From positions 496,001-560,000 of the forward strand of contig JACKOK010000002.1 in the NCBI GenBank assembly GCA_024234365.1: a DNA stretch of 64,000 bases, written 5' to 3'. Source of the DNA: Pseudomonadales bacterium (GTDB taxonomy: Bacteria; Pseudomonadota; Gammaproteobacteria; Pseudomonadales; Pseudohongiellaceae). The translations under genes were made by a program, and so were the position numbers. Below, piece after piece: positions 44,797 through 54,080 of the stretch (positions are counted from its first letter, which is position 1; the number at the start of each line of letters is the position of its first letter). The notes under the pieces are model-generated. The model did not search any database. It worked only from the letters and a program-made list of their open reading frames with translations, and had not been told where the DNA came from.

Positions 44797-45712
44797 AAAA
44801 ACGCTGTATCGATCCTCAGGGCTGTGGCGTCAATGCGCCGTGTTCAGCCTGAGCATCATGGCCTCCTTGCTTTGCGGAGTACTTAATGCAGAGGTGCTGC
44901 ACGAGGAAAAATCGCTGTATCGCAATATCTTTGTCACCGAAGAGGGTGGGCGGCGTTGCCTGATGTTCAACGCCGTGCGCGGGGAGCGCAATCAGACCTG
45001 CATGAACGTGCGCAACCCGAAAGAGTTCGTCTTCCATTATGCGCGCATGACCATGGCGGGCTTGCTGGTCAACCCGAACCCCGAGCATATTCTGATTGCG
45101 GGCCTGGGCGGTGGCACGCTGCCAACGGCGCTGCACGAGCTGTATCCGAATGCTACGATCGATATCCTGGAAATCGACCAGGCCGTGGTCAATGTGGCGA
45201 AGAATTTCTTCTATTTTGAGGAAAATGAACAGGTCAAAACCCATGTGGTGGATGCCCGCGTGTTCGTCAAGCGAGCGGGGCTGGAGGGCAAGAAATACGA
45301 CTTCATCGTGCTGGATGCCTTCACCGGGGAATATATTCCCGAACACCTGATGACCCAGGAGTTCCTGCAGGAGGTAAAAGCCATTCTGACGCCGGATGGT
45401 GTGGTGGTCGCCAATACCTTCTCCAGCAGTCGGCTTTATGATCACGAGTCGGAAACCTATCGTGCCGTCTTTGGCGACTTCTTCAATCTGAAGATGAGTG
45501 GCTCGGGCAACCGCGTCATCATCGCGCAGCAGAAACCTCTGCCCAACCAGGGTGAGCTGAAGGCGAATGCCCAACCGCTGTACGAACCCCTGCGCCCGTT
45601 CGGGGTGGAGATTCTGGAATTCCCGGCACGCATGGGCACACGCCCGGACTGGGATCAGACGCGTCGCGTGCTGACCGATCAGTTCTCGCCCGCTAATCTT
45701 CTGGGCCGCTAG
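44786..45712 (+). CDS. spermidine-synthase-like SAM-fold protein with N-terminal signal or anchor
   Basis: The 308-residue protein has a spermidine-synthase fold: ILIAGLGGGTLPTALHELYP (nucleotide loop), DILEIDQAVVNVAK, DARVFVKR and YDFIVLDAFTGEYIPEHL, which holds the expected catalytic Asp. Unusually, residues about 12-35 form a hydrophobic stretch (CAVFSLSIMASLLCGVLNAEV) that looks like a signal peptide or membrane anchor. It overlaps the upstream membrane-protein gene by 11 bases, so both are made together. Its final 20 bases overlap the convergent PAP2 gene. Substrate and cellular side are unknown. Confidence 0.8.
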   Translation: MKTEKTLYRSSGLWRQCAVFSLSIMASLLCGVLNAEVLHEEKSLYRNIFVTEEGGRRCLMFNAVRGERNQTCMNVRNPKEFVFHYARMTMAGLLVNPNPEHILIAGLGGGTLPTALHELYPNATIDILEIDQAVVNVAKNFFYFEENEQVKTHVVDARVFVKRAGLEGKKYDFIVLDAFTGEYIPEHLMTQEFLQEVKAILTPDGVVVANTFSSSRLYDHESETYRAVFGDFFNLKMSGSGNRVIIAQQKPLPNQGELKANAQPLYEPLRPFGVEILEFPARMGTRPDWDQTRRVLTDQFSPANLLGR

Positions 45713-46412
45713 CGAGCGGTGCAGGCGCGGGCGCTTGCTCGCGCCCCAAACGGAACACCCAGTAATAGCACAGCGCGGCACTCATCCAGCAGATGTAGAT
45801 CGTCCATATGTCATGTGAGATGAAATGGGCGCCGCGCAGCTGCTGGGCAATGCCGAAAGTCAGCCCCAGCGTCAGCACGGCGCCCAGCACCGCATGACGC
45901 CAGGCCGGGCGATAGCGCAGCGCCAGAAAATACAGCCCTAACCAGCAGTAGGCCCCGCTGGCATGTCCCGCCGGAAAACAGCGTCCCGCGTCCTGTCCTT
46001 CCGGCAGGGAGTCAAACAGGCCGACATACTCCTTGTCCCCCCCATATCGGCTTAGATCCCAGGGGCAATCCACCCCGGTGGTGTCCTTCATGATATTGAC
46101 GATGGCGACACTGATCAGTGCCGAACACAGCAGATAGAGAAGCGGGCGTCGCCAGGCGTGCAGCCTGCGCAGGGCAAAGCTCATGGCGATGGCCAGCAAC
46201 AGCGCGAGTGTCATCACGGCCACCAGATCGCGTCCGCGATCGTGGATCAGTTGATTAGTTACCCAGGCATCGCGAAGCGCCCAGCTCCCGCCTTCCAGCC
46301 GGAACAGCAGATCTCCCCACCACAAATCCCAGTCCGTCAGCACCAGCACGGTGGCCAGGAAGGCGAACAGCACGGTGGGGTACAGGGTCATGCGCAGGCG
46401 GGTGTCGTGCAT
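45693..46412 (-). CDS. PAP2 family lipid phosphatase/phosphotransferase (LpxT-like)
   Basis: The 239-residue protein (ATG 46412; a TTG at 46433 would add seven residues) has five to six membrane helices. The three PAP2 motifs are present in variant form: KDTTGVDCPWDLSRYGG, CFPAGHASGAYCW (PSGH-like, His catalytic) and RGAHFISHDIWT (His nucleophile). This pattern occurs in LpxT/undecaprenyl-pyrophosphatase relatives and in PAP2 proteins beside lipid A modification genes. It is divergent from eptA, with a PmrA-like box in between, so a lipid A or undecaprenyl phosphate role is likely. Confidence 0.83.
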   Translation of the reverse strand: MHDTRLRMTLYPTVLFAFLATVLVLTDWDLWWGDLLFRLEGGSWALRDAWVTNQLIHDRGRDLVAVMTLALLLAIAMSFALRRLHAWRRPLLYLLCSALISVAIVNIMKDTTGVDCPWDLSRYGGDKEYVGLFDSLPEGQDAGRCFPAGHASGAYCWLGLYFLALRYRPAWRHAVLGAVLTLGLTFGIAQQLRGAHFISHDIWTIYICWMSAALCYYWVFRLGREQAPAPAPLASGPED

Positions 46413-46463
46413 GGGACGCTCGGGCTCGTGCAAATGGATGAAAAGGCAGCCTATGCCGGATGC

Positions 46464-46480
46464 ATTAAGTTTGCCTTAAG
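46464..46480 (+). promoter_or_regulatory. PmrA/BasR-like box upstream of eptA
   Basis: ATTAAG (46464-46469), a five-base spacer and CTTAAG (46475-46480) are direct half-sites with an 11-base period, the arrangement of the PmrA (BasR) box known before pmrC/eptA in enteric bacteria. It lies 80 bases before the eptA start and 52 bases from the PAP2 start. Confidence 0.6.
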
Positions 46481-46559
46481 ACAGGGGCGCAAGAATAGCA
46501 TCGATCCCAAACGAGTGAGGCGTTTCCTGACGCCCTATTTCTGCCTGACGGAAGCAAGC

Positions 46560-48152
46560 ATGAACCTACTCAAGGCAAAAGGCAGCATAACAACCCTCTT
46601 GTTGGCTGCCTTGTTTTTTACGCTCGCCTACAACACCGCGTTCTACCACAACGTGGTGCTGCGCTATCCGTTGGAACAGAACCTCCCGTTCCTGATTTCC
46701 CTGACGGTGCTGCTGTTCAGCAGCATCGCTTTTTTTCTCGGGCTGGTGCTGAACAAGTTCACCATCAAGCCGCTGCTGATTCTGCTGTTTGTGGCAGCGG
46801 CGGTGTGCGGCTATTTCATGAACAGCTACAACGTCATCATCGATGCCGCCATGCTGCGCAATTCCCTGATGACAGACAGCCGCGAAGTGGGGGATCTGAT
46901 CAGCCTGCGCTTCATCGTGTACCTGCTTGTGCTGGCCATCGTGCCTGCCATTATCATCTGCAGAATGAGGGTGCCCTGCCTGCCACTGAAGCGCGAATTG
47001 ATCGGCCGCTTGAAGTATCTCGCCTTCTTCCTGGCGCTGATGGTGGCCAATCTGCTGTTGATGTCGGAGCAGTACGCCAGCTTCATCCGTGAGCAGAAAG
47101 ACCTGCGTTATTACATGAATCCGCTGACCTTTGTGTACTCGGCGACCCGGTTTGTCGAAGATGCACTGGCCGGGCCGGACACCGGTATCCGCACCGTCAT
47201 GGGCGAGGACGCCCGTATCACCCACAGCCCACAGCAACGCAAGCTGCTGGTGCTTGTGGTGGGGGAGGCTACTCGGGCAGACCACTGGTCACTGAACGGT
47301 TATGAGCGCGATACCAATGCTCCGGTGGCAGACGATGACGTGATCAGCCTGGCCCATGTGCGCTCCTGTGCCACCTCGACAGCCTATTCCCTGCCCTGCA
47401 TGTTCTCTGCGTTGGGGTTTGATGACTTCAGCCTGGAGGACGCCAACGCCCAGGAGAACCTGCTGGATGTGTTGCAGCGGGCTGGCGTGAATGTTTTGTG
47501 GCGTGACAATAACTCCGATTCCAAGGGGGTGGCGGTGGCCGTGCCCTTCGAGGACTTCCGCTCGCCGGACGTCAACCCGGTCTGCGATGTGGAGTGTCGC
47601 GATGTGGGGATGCTGGCGGGGCTGGACGGCTATATTGACGCGCACCCCACGGGGGATATCGTGGTGGTGCTGCACCAGATGGGCAACCACGGGCCGGCCT
47701 ATTACAAGCGCTACCCGAAGCAATACGAACGTTTCACCCCAGTGTGCAAAACCAATCAGATCGAGGATTGCACGCAGGAGGAAATCCGCAATGCCTATGA
47801 CAATGCCACGCTGTACAGCAACGCCTTTCTCTCCAGCGTGATCGATTTTCTGCAGCCCCGGCAGTCAGACTTTGCCACGGCCATGGTGTATATGGCGGAC
47901 CATGGCGAATCGCTGGGGGAGATGGGCTTGTATCTGCACGGGCTGCCCTATGCCCTGGCCCCGGATGCCCAGACCCATGTGGCCTCGTTGATGTGGTTTG
48001 GGCGCGGTTTCGAGCAGGAGGGCGAACGTGTGCGTGCCAAGGCGAACCAGCCGCTGTCCCACGACAACTACTTTCATACGGTGTTGGGCATGCTGAACGT
48101 GGACACCGGCCTGCACGACCCGGCGCTGGACCTGCTGAGCCCGGTCAGATAG
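46560..48152 (+). CDS. eptA: lipid A phosphoethanolamine transferase
   Basis: EptA transfers phosphoethanolamine from phosphatidylethanolamine to lipid A in the periplasm, lowering binding of polymyxin and other cationic peptides. The 530-residue protein has five N-terminal membrane helices (about 10-165) and a C-terminal alkaline-phosphatase-like domain. Zinc-site residues include Glu236 in VVGEATRADH, Thr272 in RSCATSTAYSLPC (expected nucleophile) and Asp447-His448 in MADHGESLGE. Cys270/Cys280 and further pairs should form disulfides. The same fold includes the MCR enzymes. It starts at ATG 46560 behind a PmrA-like box and overlaps convergent fadH by eight bases. Confidence 0.92.
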   Translation: MNLLKAKGSITTLLLAALFFTLAYNTAFYHNVVLRYPLEQNLPFLISLTVLLFSSIAFFLGLVLNKFTIKPLLILLFVAAAVCGYFMNSYNVIIDAAMLRNSLMTDSREVGDLISLRFIVYLLVLAIVPAIIICRMRVPCLPLKRELIGRLKYLAFFLALMVANLLLMSEQYASFIREQKDLRYYMNPLTFVYSATRFVEDALAGPDTGIRTVMGEDARITHSPQQRKLLVLVVGEATRADHWSLNGYERDTNAPVADDDVISLAHVRSCATSTAYSLPCMFSALGFDDFSLEDANAQENLLDVLQRAGVNVLWRDNNSDSKGVAVAVPFEDFRSPDVNPVCDVECRDVGMLAGLDGYIDAHPTGDIVVVLHQMGNHGPAYYKRYPKQYERFTPVCKTNQIEDCTQEEIRNAYDNATLYSNAFLSSVIDFLQPRQSDFATAMVYMADHGESLGEMGLYLHGLPYALAPDAQTHVASLMWFGRGFEQEGERVRAKANQPLSHDNYFHTVLGMLNVDTGLHDPALDLLSPVR

Positions 48153-50172
48153 CCAGGGCCAGGCGTGTGGCCTCATCGATGGCGCGTTTGGCGTCGAGTT
48201 CCGAGGCCTCGTGTGCCCCTCCAATCACATGGCAGGGCAGACGCAGACCCTGTGCCAATCCACGCAGCGGTTCCTGGCCTGCGCAAATCACGATGTGATC
48301 CACTGCCAGTACTCGTGGCACACCCTGCACGGACAGGTGCAGGCCCTCGTCGTCGATGTGCTGATACTCGCAGCCCCCCAGCATTTCCACTCCCTTGTTC
48401 AGCAAGCCCAGGCGATGAATCCAGCCTGTCGTCTTGCCCAGCGTGCTGCCGGGCCTTCCCGGCTTGCGCTGCAGGAGCGTGATCTGTCGGGGAGAGGGGG
48501 GGATGTGCGGCGTGATTCCTTCAATGCCGCCGCGTGTCTGTAGACTCATGTCCACCCCCCATTCGCGCATGAACTCGGGAATGTCCCGGCTCGGCATTTC
48601 CGTTCCCTGGCTGAGGAATTCGGCCACATCGAAGCCAATGCCTCCGGCTCCGAGAATCGCCACGCGTCTGCCAGGATTGATTTTGCCCTGGAGAACATCG
48701 GTGTAGGTGAGCACGCTGGGGTGGCTGATGCCCGGAATGTCCGGGATGCGTGGCGAGATGCCGGTGGCAATGACGGCGAGATCATAGGCTCCTGATTCAA
48801 GCAGGCGGGCATCCACCTCTGTCTCCAGCCGCAGCTCCACGCCAAGCTGTTGCAGCCGCGTGCCGAAATAGCGCAGGGTCTGGGCGAACTCCTCTTTGCC
48901 CGGAATGCGTTTGGCGAGATTGAACTGCCCGCCGATCTCTGCGGACTGGTCGAACAGCGTGACCCGATGGCCCCGTTCCGCCGCCGTGGTGGCAAAGGCA
49001 AGCCCGGCAGGGCCGGCACCCACCACGGCAATACGGCGTATGTCAGTTGCCGGATCGCAGCGCAGTTCAAGCTCGTGGCAGGCGCGGGGGTTGACCAGGC
49101 AACTGGTGAGCCGGCCATTGAAGATGTGGTCAAGGCAGGCCTGGTTGCAGGCGATGCAGGTATTGATGCTGTCACTCTCTCCCGCCGCCGCCTTGGCGAC
49201 GAAATGAGGGTCGGCCAGGAACGGGCGTGCCATGGACACCATGTCGGCATCCCCCAGTGCCAGCACGGCTTCCGCGACCTCCGGTGTATTGATGCGATTG
49301 GAGGTGATGACGGGCACGGGCAGTTGTGCCCGGAAACGGGCGCTGACCCAGCTGAAGGCGGCACGTGGCACCTTGGTGGCAATGGTGGGAATCTGCGCTT
49401 CATGCCAGCCGATGCCCGTATTGATTAGCGTGACACCCGCCTGCGCCAGCACCCTCCCCAATGCAAGGGTTTCCTCGAAGGTGCTGCCGCCCTCGACAAG
49501 ATCAAGCATGGACAGGCGGAAGATGAGAATAAAGTGCTCCCCGACCCGCTCCCGGATGCGCCGCACAATTGCCAATGGCAGGCGGCAGCGATTGTCGAAA
49601 CTGCCACCCCAGCGGTCCTGGCGCTGATTGGTGCGCGGCGCAATAAATTCATTGATGAAGTAACCCTCCGAACCCATGACCTCCACGCCGTCATAGCCTG
49701 CCTGTTGACAGAAGTGTGCGAAGTCCGCGAAGTCCTCGATCTGCTGCAGTATCTGTGCCTCGCTGGCGGCAGCGGGCACGAAACGGCTGATGGGAGCCTG
49801 CAGCGCGGAAGGGGCGATAAGGTTTTCGTTATGGGCGTAGCGCCCGGTATGCAGAATTTGCAGGCAGATTTTGGCCCCTTCGCGGTGGACGGCATCGGTG
49901 ATGAGACGGTGCTGGCGCAGGGCGTCCGGCTGCCGATAGGCGGGAAGCTCCCCTTTGGGCAGGCAGTGGGCATTGGGCATGAAGCCGCCGGTCACAATCA
50001 GGGCAACGCCGCCGGCGGCCCGTTCGGCATAGAACGCGGCCAGACGGGCATGGCTGTCTGGAAGGTCTTCCAGCCCCGTGTGCATGGACCCCATCAGCAC
50101 CCGGTTGCGCAGCTGGGTGAAACCCAGATCCAGAGGCGCCAGCAGGTGGGGATAGGGAGGCTCTGGCTTCAT
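48145..50172 (-). CDS. fadH: 2,4-dienoyl-CoA reductase (NADPH)
   Basis: FadH reduces 2,4-dienoyl-CoA during breakdown of unsaturated fatty acids. The 675-residue protein has an N-terminal old-yellow-enzyme FMN barrel (about 1-340) with GYFINEFIAPRTNQRQDRWG, a 4Fe-4S cluster set in CIACNQACLDHIFNGRLTSC (about 340-360), and C-terminal FAD and NADPH domains with AVVGAGPAGLAFATTAAERG and AILGAGGIGFDVAEFL. The start at 50172 overlaps the stop of the uspA-type gene by four bases. Its 3' end overlaps eptA by eight bases in convergent orientation. Confidence 0.93.
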   Translation of the reverse strand: MKPEPPYPHLLAPLDLGFTQLRNRVLMGSMHTGLEDLPDSHARLAAFYAERAAGGVALIVTGGFMPNAHCLPKGELPAYRQPDALRQHRLITDAVHREGAKICLQILHTGRYAHNENLIAPSALQAPISRFVPAAASEAQILQQIEDFADFAHFCQQAGYDGVEVMGSEGYFINEFIAPRTNQRQDRWGGSFDNRCRLPLAIVRRIRERVGEHFILIFRLSMLDLVEGGSTFEETLALGRVLAQAGVTLINTGIGWHEAQIPTIATKVPRAAFSWVSARFRAQLPVPVITSNRINTPEVAEAVLALGDADMVSMARPFLADPHFVAKAAAGESDSINTCIACNQACLDHIFNGRLTSCLVNPRACHELELRCDPATDIRRIAVVGAGPAGLAFATTAAERGHRVTLFDQSAEIGGQFNLAKRIPGKEEFAQTLRYFGTRLQQLGVELRLETEVDARLLESGAYDLAVIATGISPRIPDIPGISHPSVLTYTDVLQGKINPGRRVAILGAGGIGFDVAEFLSQGTEMPSRDIPEFMREWGVDMSLQTRGGIEGITPHIPPSPRQITLLQRKPGRPGSTLGKTTGWIHRLGLLNKGVEMLGGCEYQHIDDEGLHLSVQGVPRVLAVDHIVICAGQEPLRGLAQGLRLPCHVIGGAHEASELDAKRAIDEATRLALAI

Positions 50173-50606
50173 TCCCCGACGTGAACGGTCAGGATGTCGC
50201 AGTGAGAGCCGTGCAGCACCTTGTTCGCGGTAGAACCCAGTAACAGTTTCCAGCCGGAACGGCCATGGCTGCCGATCACGATGAGATCACTGCCCAGTTC
50301 CTGTGCCTTGGCGCGCACTTCCGTTGCCGGGGCTCCCAGCATGGTGTGCTGGTGCTCGGGAGGAATGCCGGTCTCCTTGCCGATGTCGGCCAGGCGTTCC
50401 GCCGCAATCTGCATGGCTTCTTCCTGCATCTTGCTGATATTGATCGCGTAGGCATCGATGGGATAGGCCGCCGCGATGGGTTCCACAACGTGAATCAGGC
50501 TGAGCTTGTGAGCGTCACCCCCCACCAGCCGTTTGGCGCGGGCGATGACCTTGTTGGATTCGCTGGAAAGATCAATGGCAACCAGCAGATTCTGATAGGT
50601 ACTCAT
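50169..50606 (-). CDS. universal stress protein A family
   Basis: The 145-residue protein has the UspA fold with the ATP-binding-type signature IVIGSHGRSGWKLLLGST near the C-terminus and the N-terminal STYQNLLVAIDLSSESNKVI. The start at 50606 has GGAGCC upstream and gives a canonical N-terminus; in-frame codons extend upstream to 50858 without homology. Its stop overlaps the fadH start by four bases, an unusual coupling of a stress protein with a fatty-acid oxidation reductase. Confidence 0.9.
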   Translation of the reverse strand: MSTYQNLLVAIDLSSESNKVIARAKRLVGGDAHKLSLIHVVEPIAAAYPIDAYAINISKMQEEAMQIAAERLADIGKETGIPPEHQHTMLGAPATEVRAKAQELGSDLIVIGSHGRSGWKLLLGSTANKVLHGSHCDILTVHVGE

Positions 50607-50688
50607 GAAGGGCTCCTCGCATGCATCCTTGTCTGTGGCAGTGTAGCGGAGACAGATGGGCTTGAGAAGCGAGCTTGCGATGAGCGGT

Positions 50689-52110
50689 TCACAGATAGGG
50701 TGAAAACAACCAGGCGATCGAGTCGCGCAGGCGCTCGGGCAGGGCGCGGGAGTCAATCTCGGCGCGTGTGATGGGCGAGGCGATTGCCCGCCGCTTACTG
50801 AAGTATTCGCATAACTGTCGATTGATGTCCGCGCTGAACAGCTCGACCCCCAGCTCATAGTTCAGACGCAGGCTGCGGGGGTCCATATTGGTCGAACCAA
50901 CGAGGGAATACTGTTCGTCCACCAGCAGCAGTTTGGCATGCACAAAGGGGCCGGGCTGATAGGCGACCTGAATATCGCTTTCGAGCACCTGGCGCAGGAT
51001 GTTGCGCGATGCCCAGTGGGCGGGCTTGATATTGTTCAGGCCGGGCAGCAGGATCTGTACGTCCACGCCGCGCAGTTGGGCGGCTGTCAGGGCGCCGATC
51101 AGGTCCAGGGTGGGCAGGAAATACGGGGTCATGATCCACACGCGTGTCCGCGCGGCGCTGATCACTCCCAGCATCAGATCGTTGAGGCGATCCAGGGACT
51201 TGTTGGGGCCGTCCAGTACCAGGCGGGTCCACACGGGCGCATCCAGGCGATTGGGATTGCTGTGCTTGAAGGGTGACAGCGGCGAACGATTGCCCTTGCA
51301 GTAGTGCCAGTCGCGCCGGAATGCCCATTCCAGCTCGTCCACAATACGCCCCTGCAGGCGGAAGTGGATGTCGAGCACGCGATGGGCATTGTTCTCCCTG
51401 TCGGCGAGATGGCGATCGCCGATATTGGAACCGCCGGTAAAAGCGTAACGATTGTCCACGATCAGCATCTTGCGGTGGCTGCGCAGATTGATGTTGAGTG
51501 CCGGTGGCAGCAGCGTGATCGGATTGAAGCGGGTAAAGGGGATGCCGCGCCTGCGCAGCAGCGAACCGATGCGCCGCAGGCCACCGTTCCATTCTCCCAT
51601 GCCGTCCACGATGACTTTCACCTCCAGGCCTCTTTCCATGGCGGCGGCGAGCGCGTCCACGAAACGCAGCCCAGTCTCGTCACGGTCGAAGATATAGGTG
51701 TACAGAAGCACGTGATGGCGCGCCTCGGCGATGGCCTCCAGCATGGCGGGATACAGCGCCTCGCCATTTTGCAGGATGTTCACATCGTCGCAGGAGGTCA
51801 GCCCCTTCTGGACAAGCTTTTCTCCCACGGTGGAGAGAGGGCGAAAGTGGGTGCCGGGTGGTTCGGTGACGGTCTCCGTGGAATCCTTGTGCAGCTTGAT
51901 GACGTAGTGGCGCCGGGCGGCAGAGTTGACCCGGTTGATGCCGAATATCAGGTACAGGATCGGCCCCATCAGGGGCAGGATGATGCACAGCGCAATCCAG
52001 CCGAAGGCCGCGCGGGAGTCCATCTTGTTCAGCAGGGCATGCCCGGAGGCGAGCACGGCCATCACGATATGGACGGGCGGGATGAACCACAGCAAAGAGG
52101 TCTCCAGCAT
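50689..52110 (-). CDS. cls: cardiolipin synthase (phospholipase D family)
   Basis: Cls condenses phospholipids at the inner membrane to form cardiolipin. The 473-residue protein has two N-terminal membrane helices (about 5-55) and two HKD-type catalytic motifs: HRKMLIVDNRYAFTGGSNIG and HAKLLLVDEQYSLVGSTNMD. The start is set by GGAGGAGGG eight bases before ATG 52110; a frame-open start at 52143 would overlap the upstream gene. It follows an endonuclease/exonuclease/phosphatase gene by five bases, like the ybhP-clsB pair of E. coli. ClsA versus ClsB type cannot be settled here. Confidence 0.9.
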   Translation of the reverse strand: MLETSLLWFIPPVHIVMAVLASGHALLNKMDSRAAFGWIALCIILPLMGPILYLIFGINRVNSAARRHYVIKLHKDSTETVTEPPGTHFRPLSTVGEKLVQKGLTSCDDVNILQNGEALYPAMLEAIAEARHHVLLYTYIFDRDETGLRFVDALAAAMERGLEVKVIVDGMGEWNGGLRRIGSLLRRRGIPFTRFNPITLLPPALNINLRSHRKMLIVDNRYAFTGGSNIGDRHLADRENNAHRVLDIHFRLQGRIVDELEWAFRRDWHYCKGNRSPLSPFKHSNPNRLDAPVWTRLVLDGPNKSLDRLNDLMLGVISAARTRVWIMTPYFLPTLDLIGALTAAQLRGVDVQILLPGLNNIKPAHWASRNILRQVLESDIQVAYQPGPFVHAKLLLVDEQYSLVGSTNMDPRSLRLNYELGVELFSADINRQLCEYFSKRRAIASPITRAEIDSRALPERLRDSIAWLFSPYL

Positions 52111-52115
52111 CTGGC

Positions 52116-52865
52116 TTACCCTCCTCCGTTCCTGTTCAGACAAAGATCGGCCACCAACGCCCGGTGATCGGAGAAGTCACGCCAGTGGCTGCCGGCAATG
52201 CTTTCGCAATGCCTGACGGACAGCCCGCGGACATAAATACGATCCATCGACAGCATGGGCAGGAAGGCCGGATAGGTGCGGGCACAGTGGCCATTGATGC
52301 TCTCGTGCACCTCCTGCAGGCCCAGGGTCTGCGTCAGCCGCCGATGCGTGGACAGGCGCCAGTCATTGAAATCTCCGGCCAGGATCAGCGGTGCGTCTTC
52401 CGGCACCGCGCGCAGAATATGTTCGATGAGATGGGCGGTCTGTAATTGGCGCTCGCGCTCGAACAGGCCCAGGTGCACGCAGATGAGGTGCAGCTCGCCA
52501 AGAATGGTGCCATGCAGAAAACCGCGCTGGGAAAAACTGAGAATGGAGGCGTCGATATTGTCCCAGCGCACAAAGGGCAGTTCACTGAGGATGGCGTTGC
52601 CGTGGTGGCCGTGCTGATAAATTGCGTTCTTGCCGTAGGCGTGATGATGCCAGACCGTATCAGCCAGATATTCCAGTTGCGTCTGCGAGGGCCAGGTGGA
52701 CAGTTTTCGCTGGTGTTTGCGGTTGGCCCCCACCACTTCCTGCAGGAAGACGATATTGGCCTCGCTGTCGCGCAGGCATTCACGGATTTTTTCCAGCACC
52801 AGGCGCTTGGGGCCCAGGGCAAAACCCTTGTGGATGTTGAGGCTGAGAATTCTCAAGTCTTGCAT
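52116..52865 (-). CDS. endonuclease/exonuclease/phosphatase family protein (YbhP-like)
   Basis: The 249-residue protein is an EEP-fold metal enzyme: SLNIHKGF at the start, VFLQEVVGANRKHQRKL with the metal Glu, ILAGDFNDWR and SDHRALVADL with the catalytic His. No signal peptide or membrane segment is visible. It lies five bases upstream of the cardiolipin synthase gene. YbhP-like proteins are encoded beside clsB in E. coli, so a role with phospholipid or phosphodiester substrates is plausible, though the natural substrate is unknown. Confidence 0.85.
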   Translation of the reverse strand: MQDLRILSLNIHKGFALGPKRLVLEKIRECLRDSEANIVFLQEVVGANRKHQRKLSTWPSQTQLEYLADTVWHHHAYGKNAIYQHGHHGNAILSELPFVRWDNIDASILSFSQRGFLHGTILGELHLICVHLGLFERERQLQTAHLIEHILRAVPEDAPLILAGDFNDWRLSTHRRLTQTLGLQEVHESINGHCARTYPAFLPMLSMDRIYVRGLSVRHCESIAGSHWRDFSDHRALVADLCLNRNGGG

Positions 52866-52889
52866 GGATATATCATTCCAGAATAAGGC

Positions 52890-54038
52890 TTAGCTGGCAT
52901 CCCGGATCATATTGCGGGCAATAATAAGTTGCTGTATCTGGCTGGTGCCCTCGTAGAGGCGGAACAGGCGCACATCTCGGTAGAAGCGCTCCACGGCGTA
53001 CTCCGACATATAGCCGGCGCCGCCGTGAATCTGCACGGCGCGATCCGCCACGCGACCGACCATCTCGGTGGCAAACAGCTTGCAGGCGGCGGATTCGGTG
53101 CTGACGTTTTTACCCTCGTCGCGCTGACGGGCAGTTTCCAGCACCATGCAACGTGCGGCATAGGATTCGGTTTTCGAATCGGCCAGCATGGCCTGAATCA
53201 GCTGGTGCTCGGCAATGGCAACGCCAAACTGTTTGCGGCTCATGGCGAAAGCCAGGGCATCGTCAATCAGGCGTTCGGACACGCCGACACTGACTCCAGC
53301 AATGTGCAGGCGCCCCCGATCCAGCACCTTCATGGCGGTGATGAAGCCTTCGCCCTCCCTGCCGATGAGATTGGCGGCGGGAACGCGGCAGTCCTCGAAG
53401 ATCACGTCACAAGTGAGCGAACCGGCCTGGCCCATCTTGCGGTCCACCGGGCCGAGCGTGATGCCGGGGGTGCCCTTTTCCACGATGAAGGCCGAGATGC
53501 CCCGGGCGCCCTTGATGTCCGGGTTGGTACGAGCCATCACATTGAAGGTGTCGGCGACCGGGCCGTTGGTGATAAAGCGTTTGGTGCCGTTGAGAACATA
53601 GTGGTCGCCATCGCGCCGGGCCGTGGCCTTCAGCGCTCCGGCATCCGAGCCAACATCCGGCTCGGTCAGGCAGAAGCAGCCGACCCATTCGCCGCTGGCG
53701 TATTTGGGCAGAAAGCGCTGCTTCTGCTCCTCGGTGCCGTCGAACACGATCGCGGCGGAACCGATGCCGTTATTGGTGCCAAGAATGGAGCGAAAGGCGG
53801 GAGAGGTACGTCCCAGGGTCATGGCCACATGAATCTCTTCCTCCATGCTCAGGCCCAGGCCACCGTACGCTTCCGGAATGGTCATGCCAAACAGGCCGAG
53901 CGCCTTCATCTCCTGCACGATATCCTCGGGAATGCGATAGTGTTCGGCAACATCCTGCTCGGCAGGCATCAGGCGTTCGCGGACGAAGCGCTCCACCATG
54001 TCGATGAGTTGAGTCAGTGTTTCCGTATCGCGAATCAT
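52890..54038 (-). CDS. acyl-CoA dehydrogenase
   Basis: The 382-residue flavoprotein has CFCLTEPDVGSDAGALKATA (FAD and substrate binding, about 124-143), the loop SRKQFGVAIAEHQLIQAMLA, and the C-terminal signature GGAGYMSEYAVERFYRDVRL near residue 340. The likely catalytic Glu is in RLFRLYEGTSQIQQLII near the C-terminus. It lies divergent from a thiolase gene, with a 21-base imperfect palindrome between them. It resembles short- or medium-chain FadE-like enzymes. The chain-length specificity is not readable. Confidence 0.9.
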   Translation of the reverse strand: MIRDTETLTQLIDMVERFVRERLMPAEQDVAEHYRIPEDIVQEMKALGLFGMTIPEAYGGLGLSMEEEIHVAMTLGRTSPAFRSILGTNNGIGSAAIVFDGTEEQKQRFLPKYASGEWVGCFCLTEPDVGSDAGALKATARRDGDHYVLNGTKRFITNGPVADTFNVMARTNPDIKGARGISAFIVEKGTPGITLGPVDRKMGQAGSLTCDVIFEDCRVPAANLIGREGEGFITAMKVLDRGRLHIAGVSVGVSERLIDDALAFAMSRKQFGVAIAEHQLIQAMLADSKTESYAARCMVLETARQRDEGKNVSTESAACKLFATEMVGRVADRAVQIHGGAGYMSEYAVERFYRDVRLFRLYEGTSQIQQLIIARNMIRDAS

Positions 54039-54080
54039 GCCTTTTCCTCCCGCAGCATCCCCCCTGGACGCTGAGCTGTT

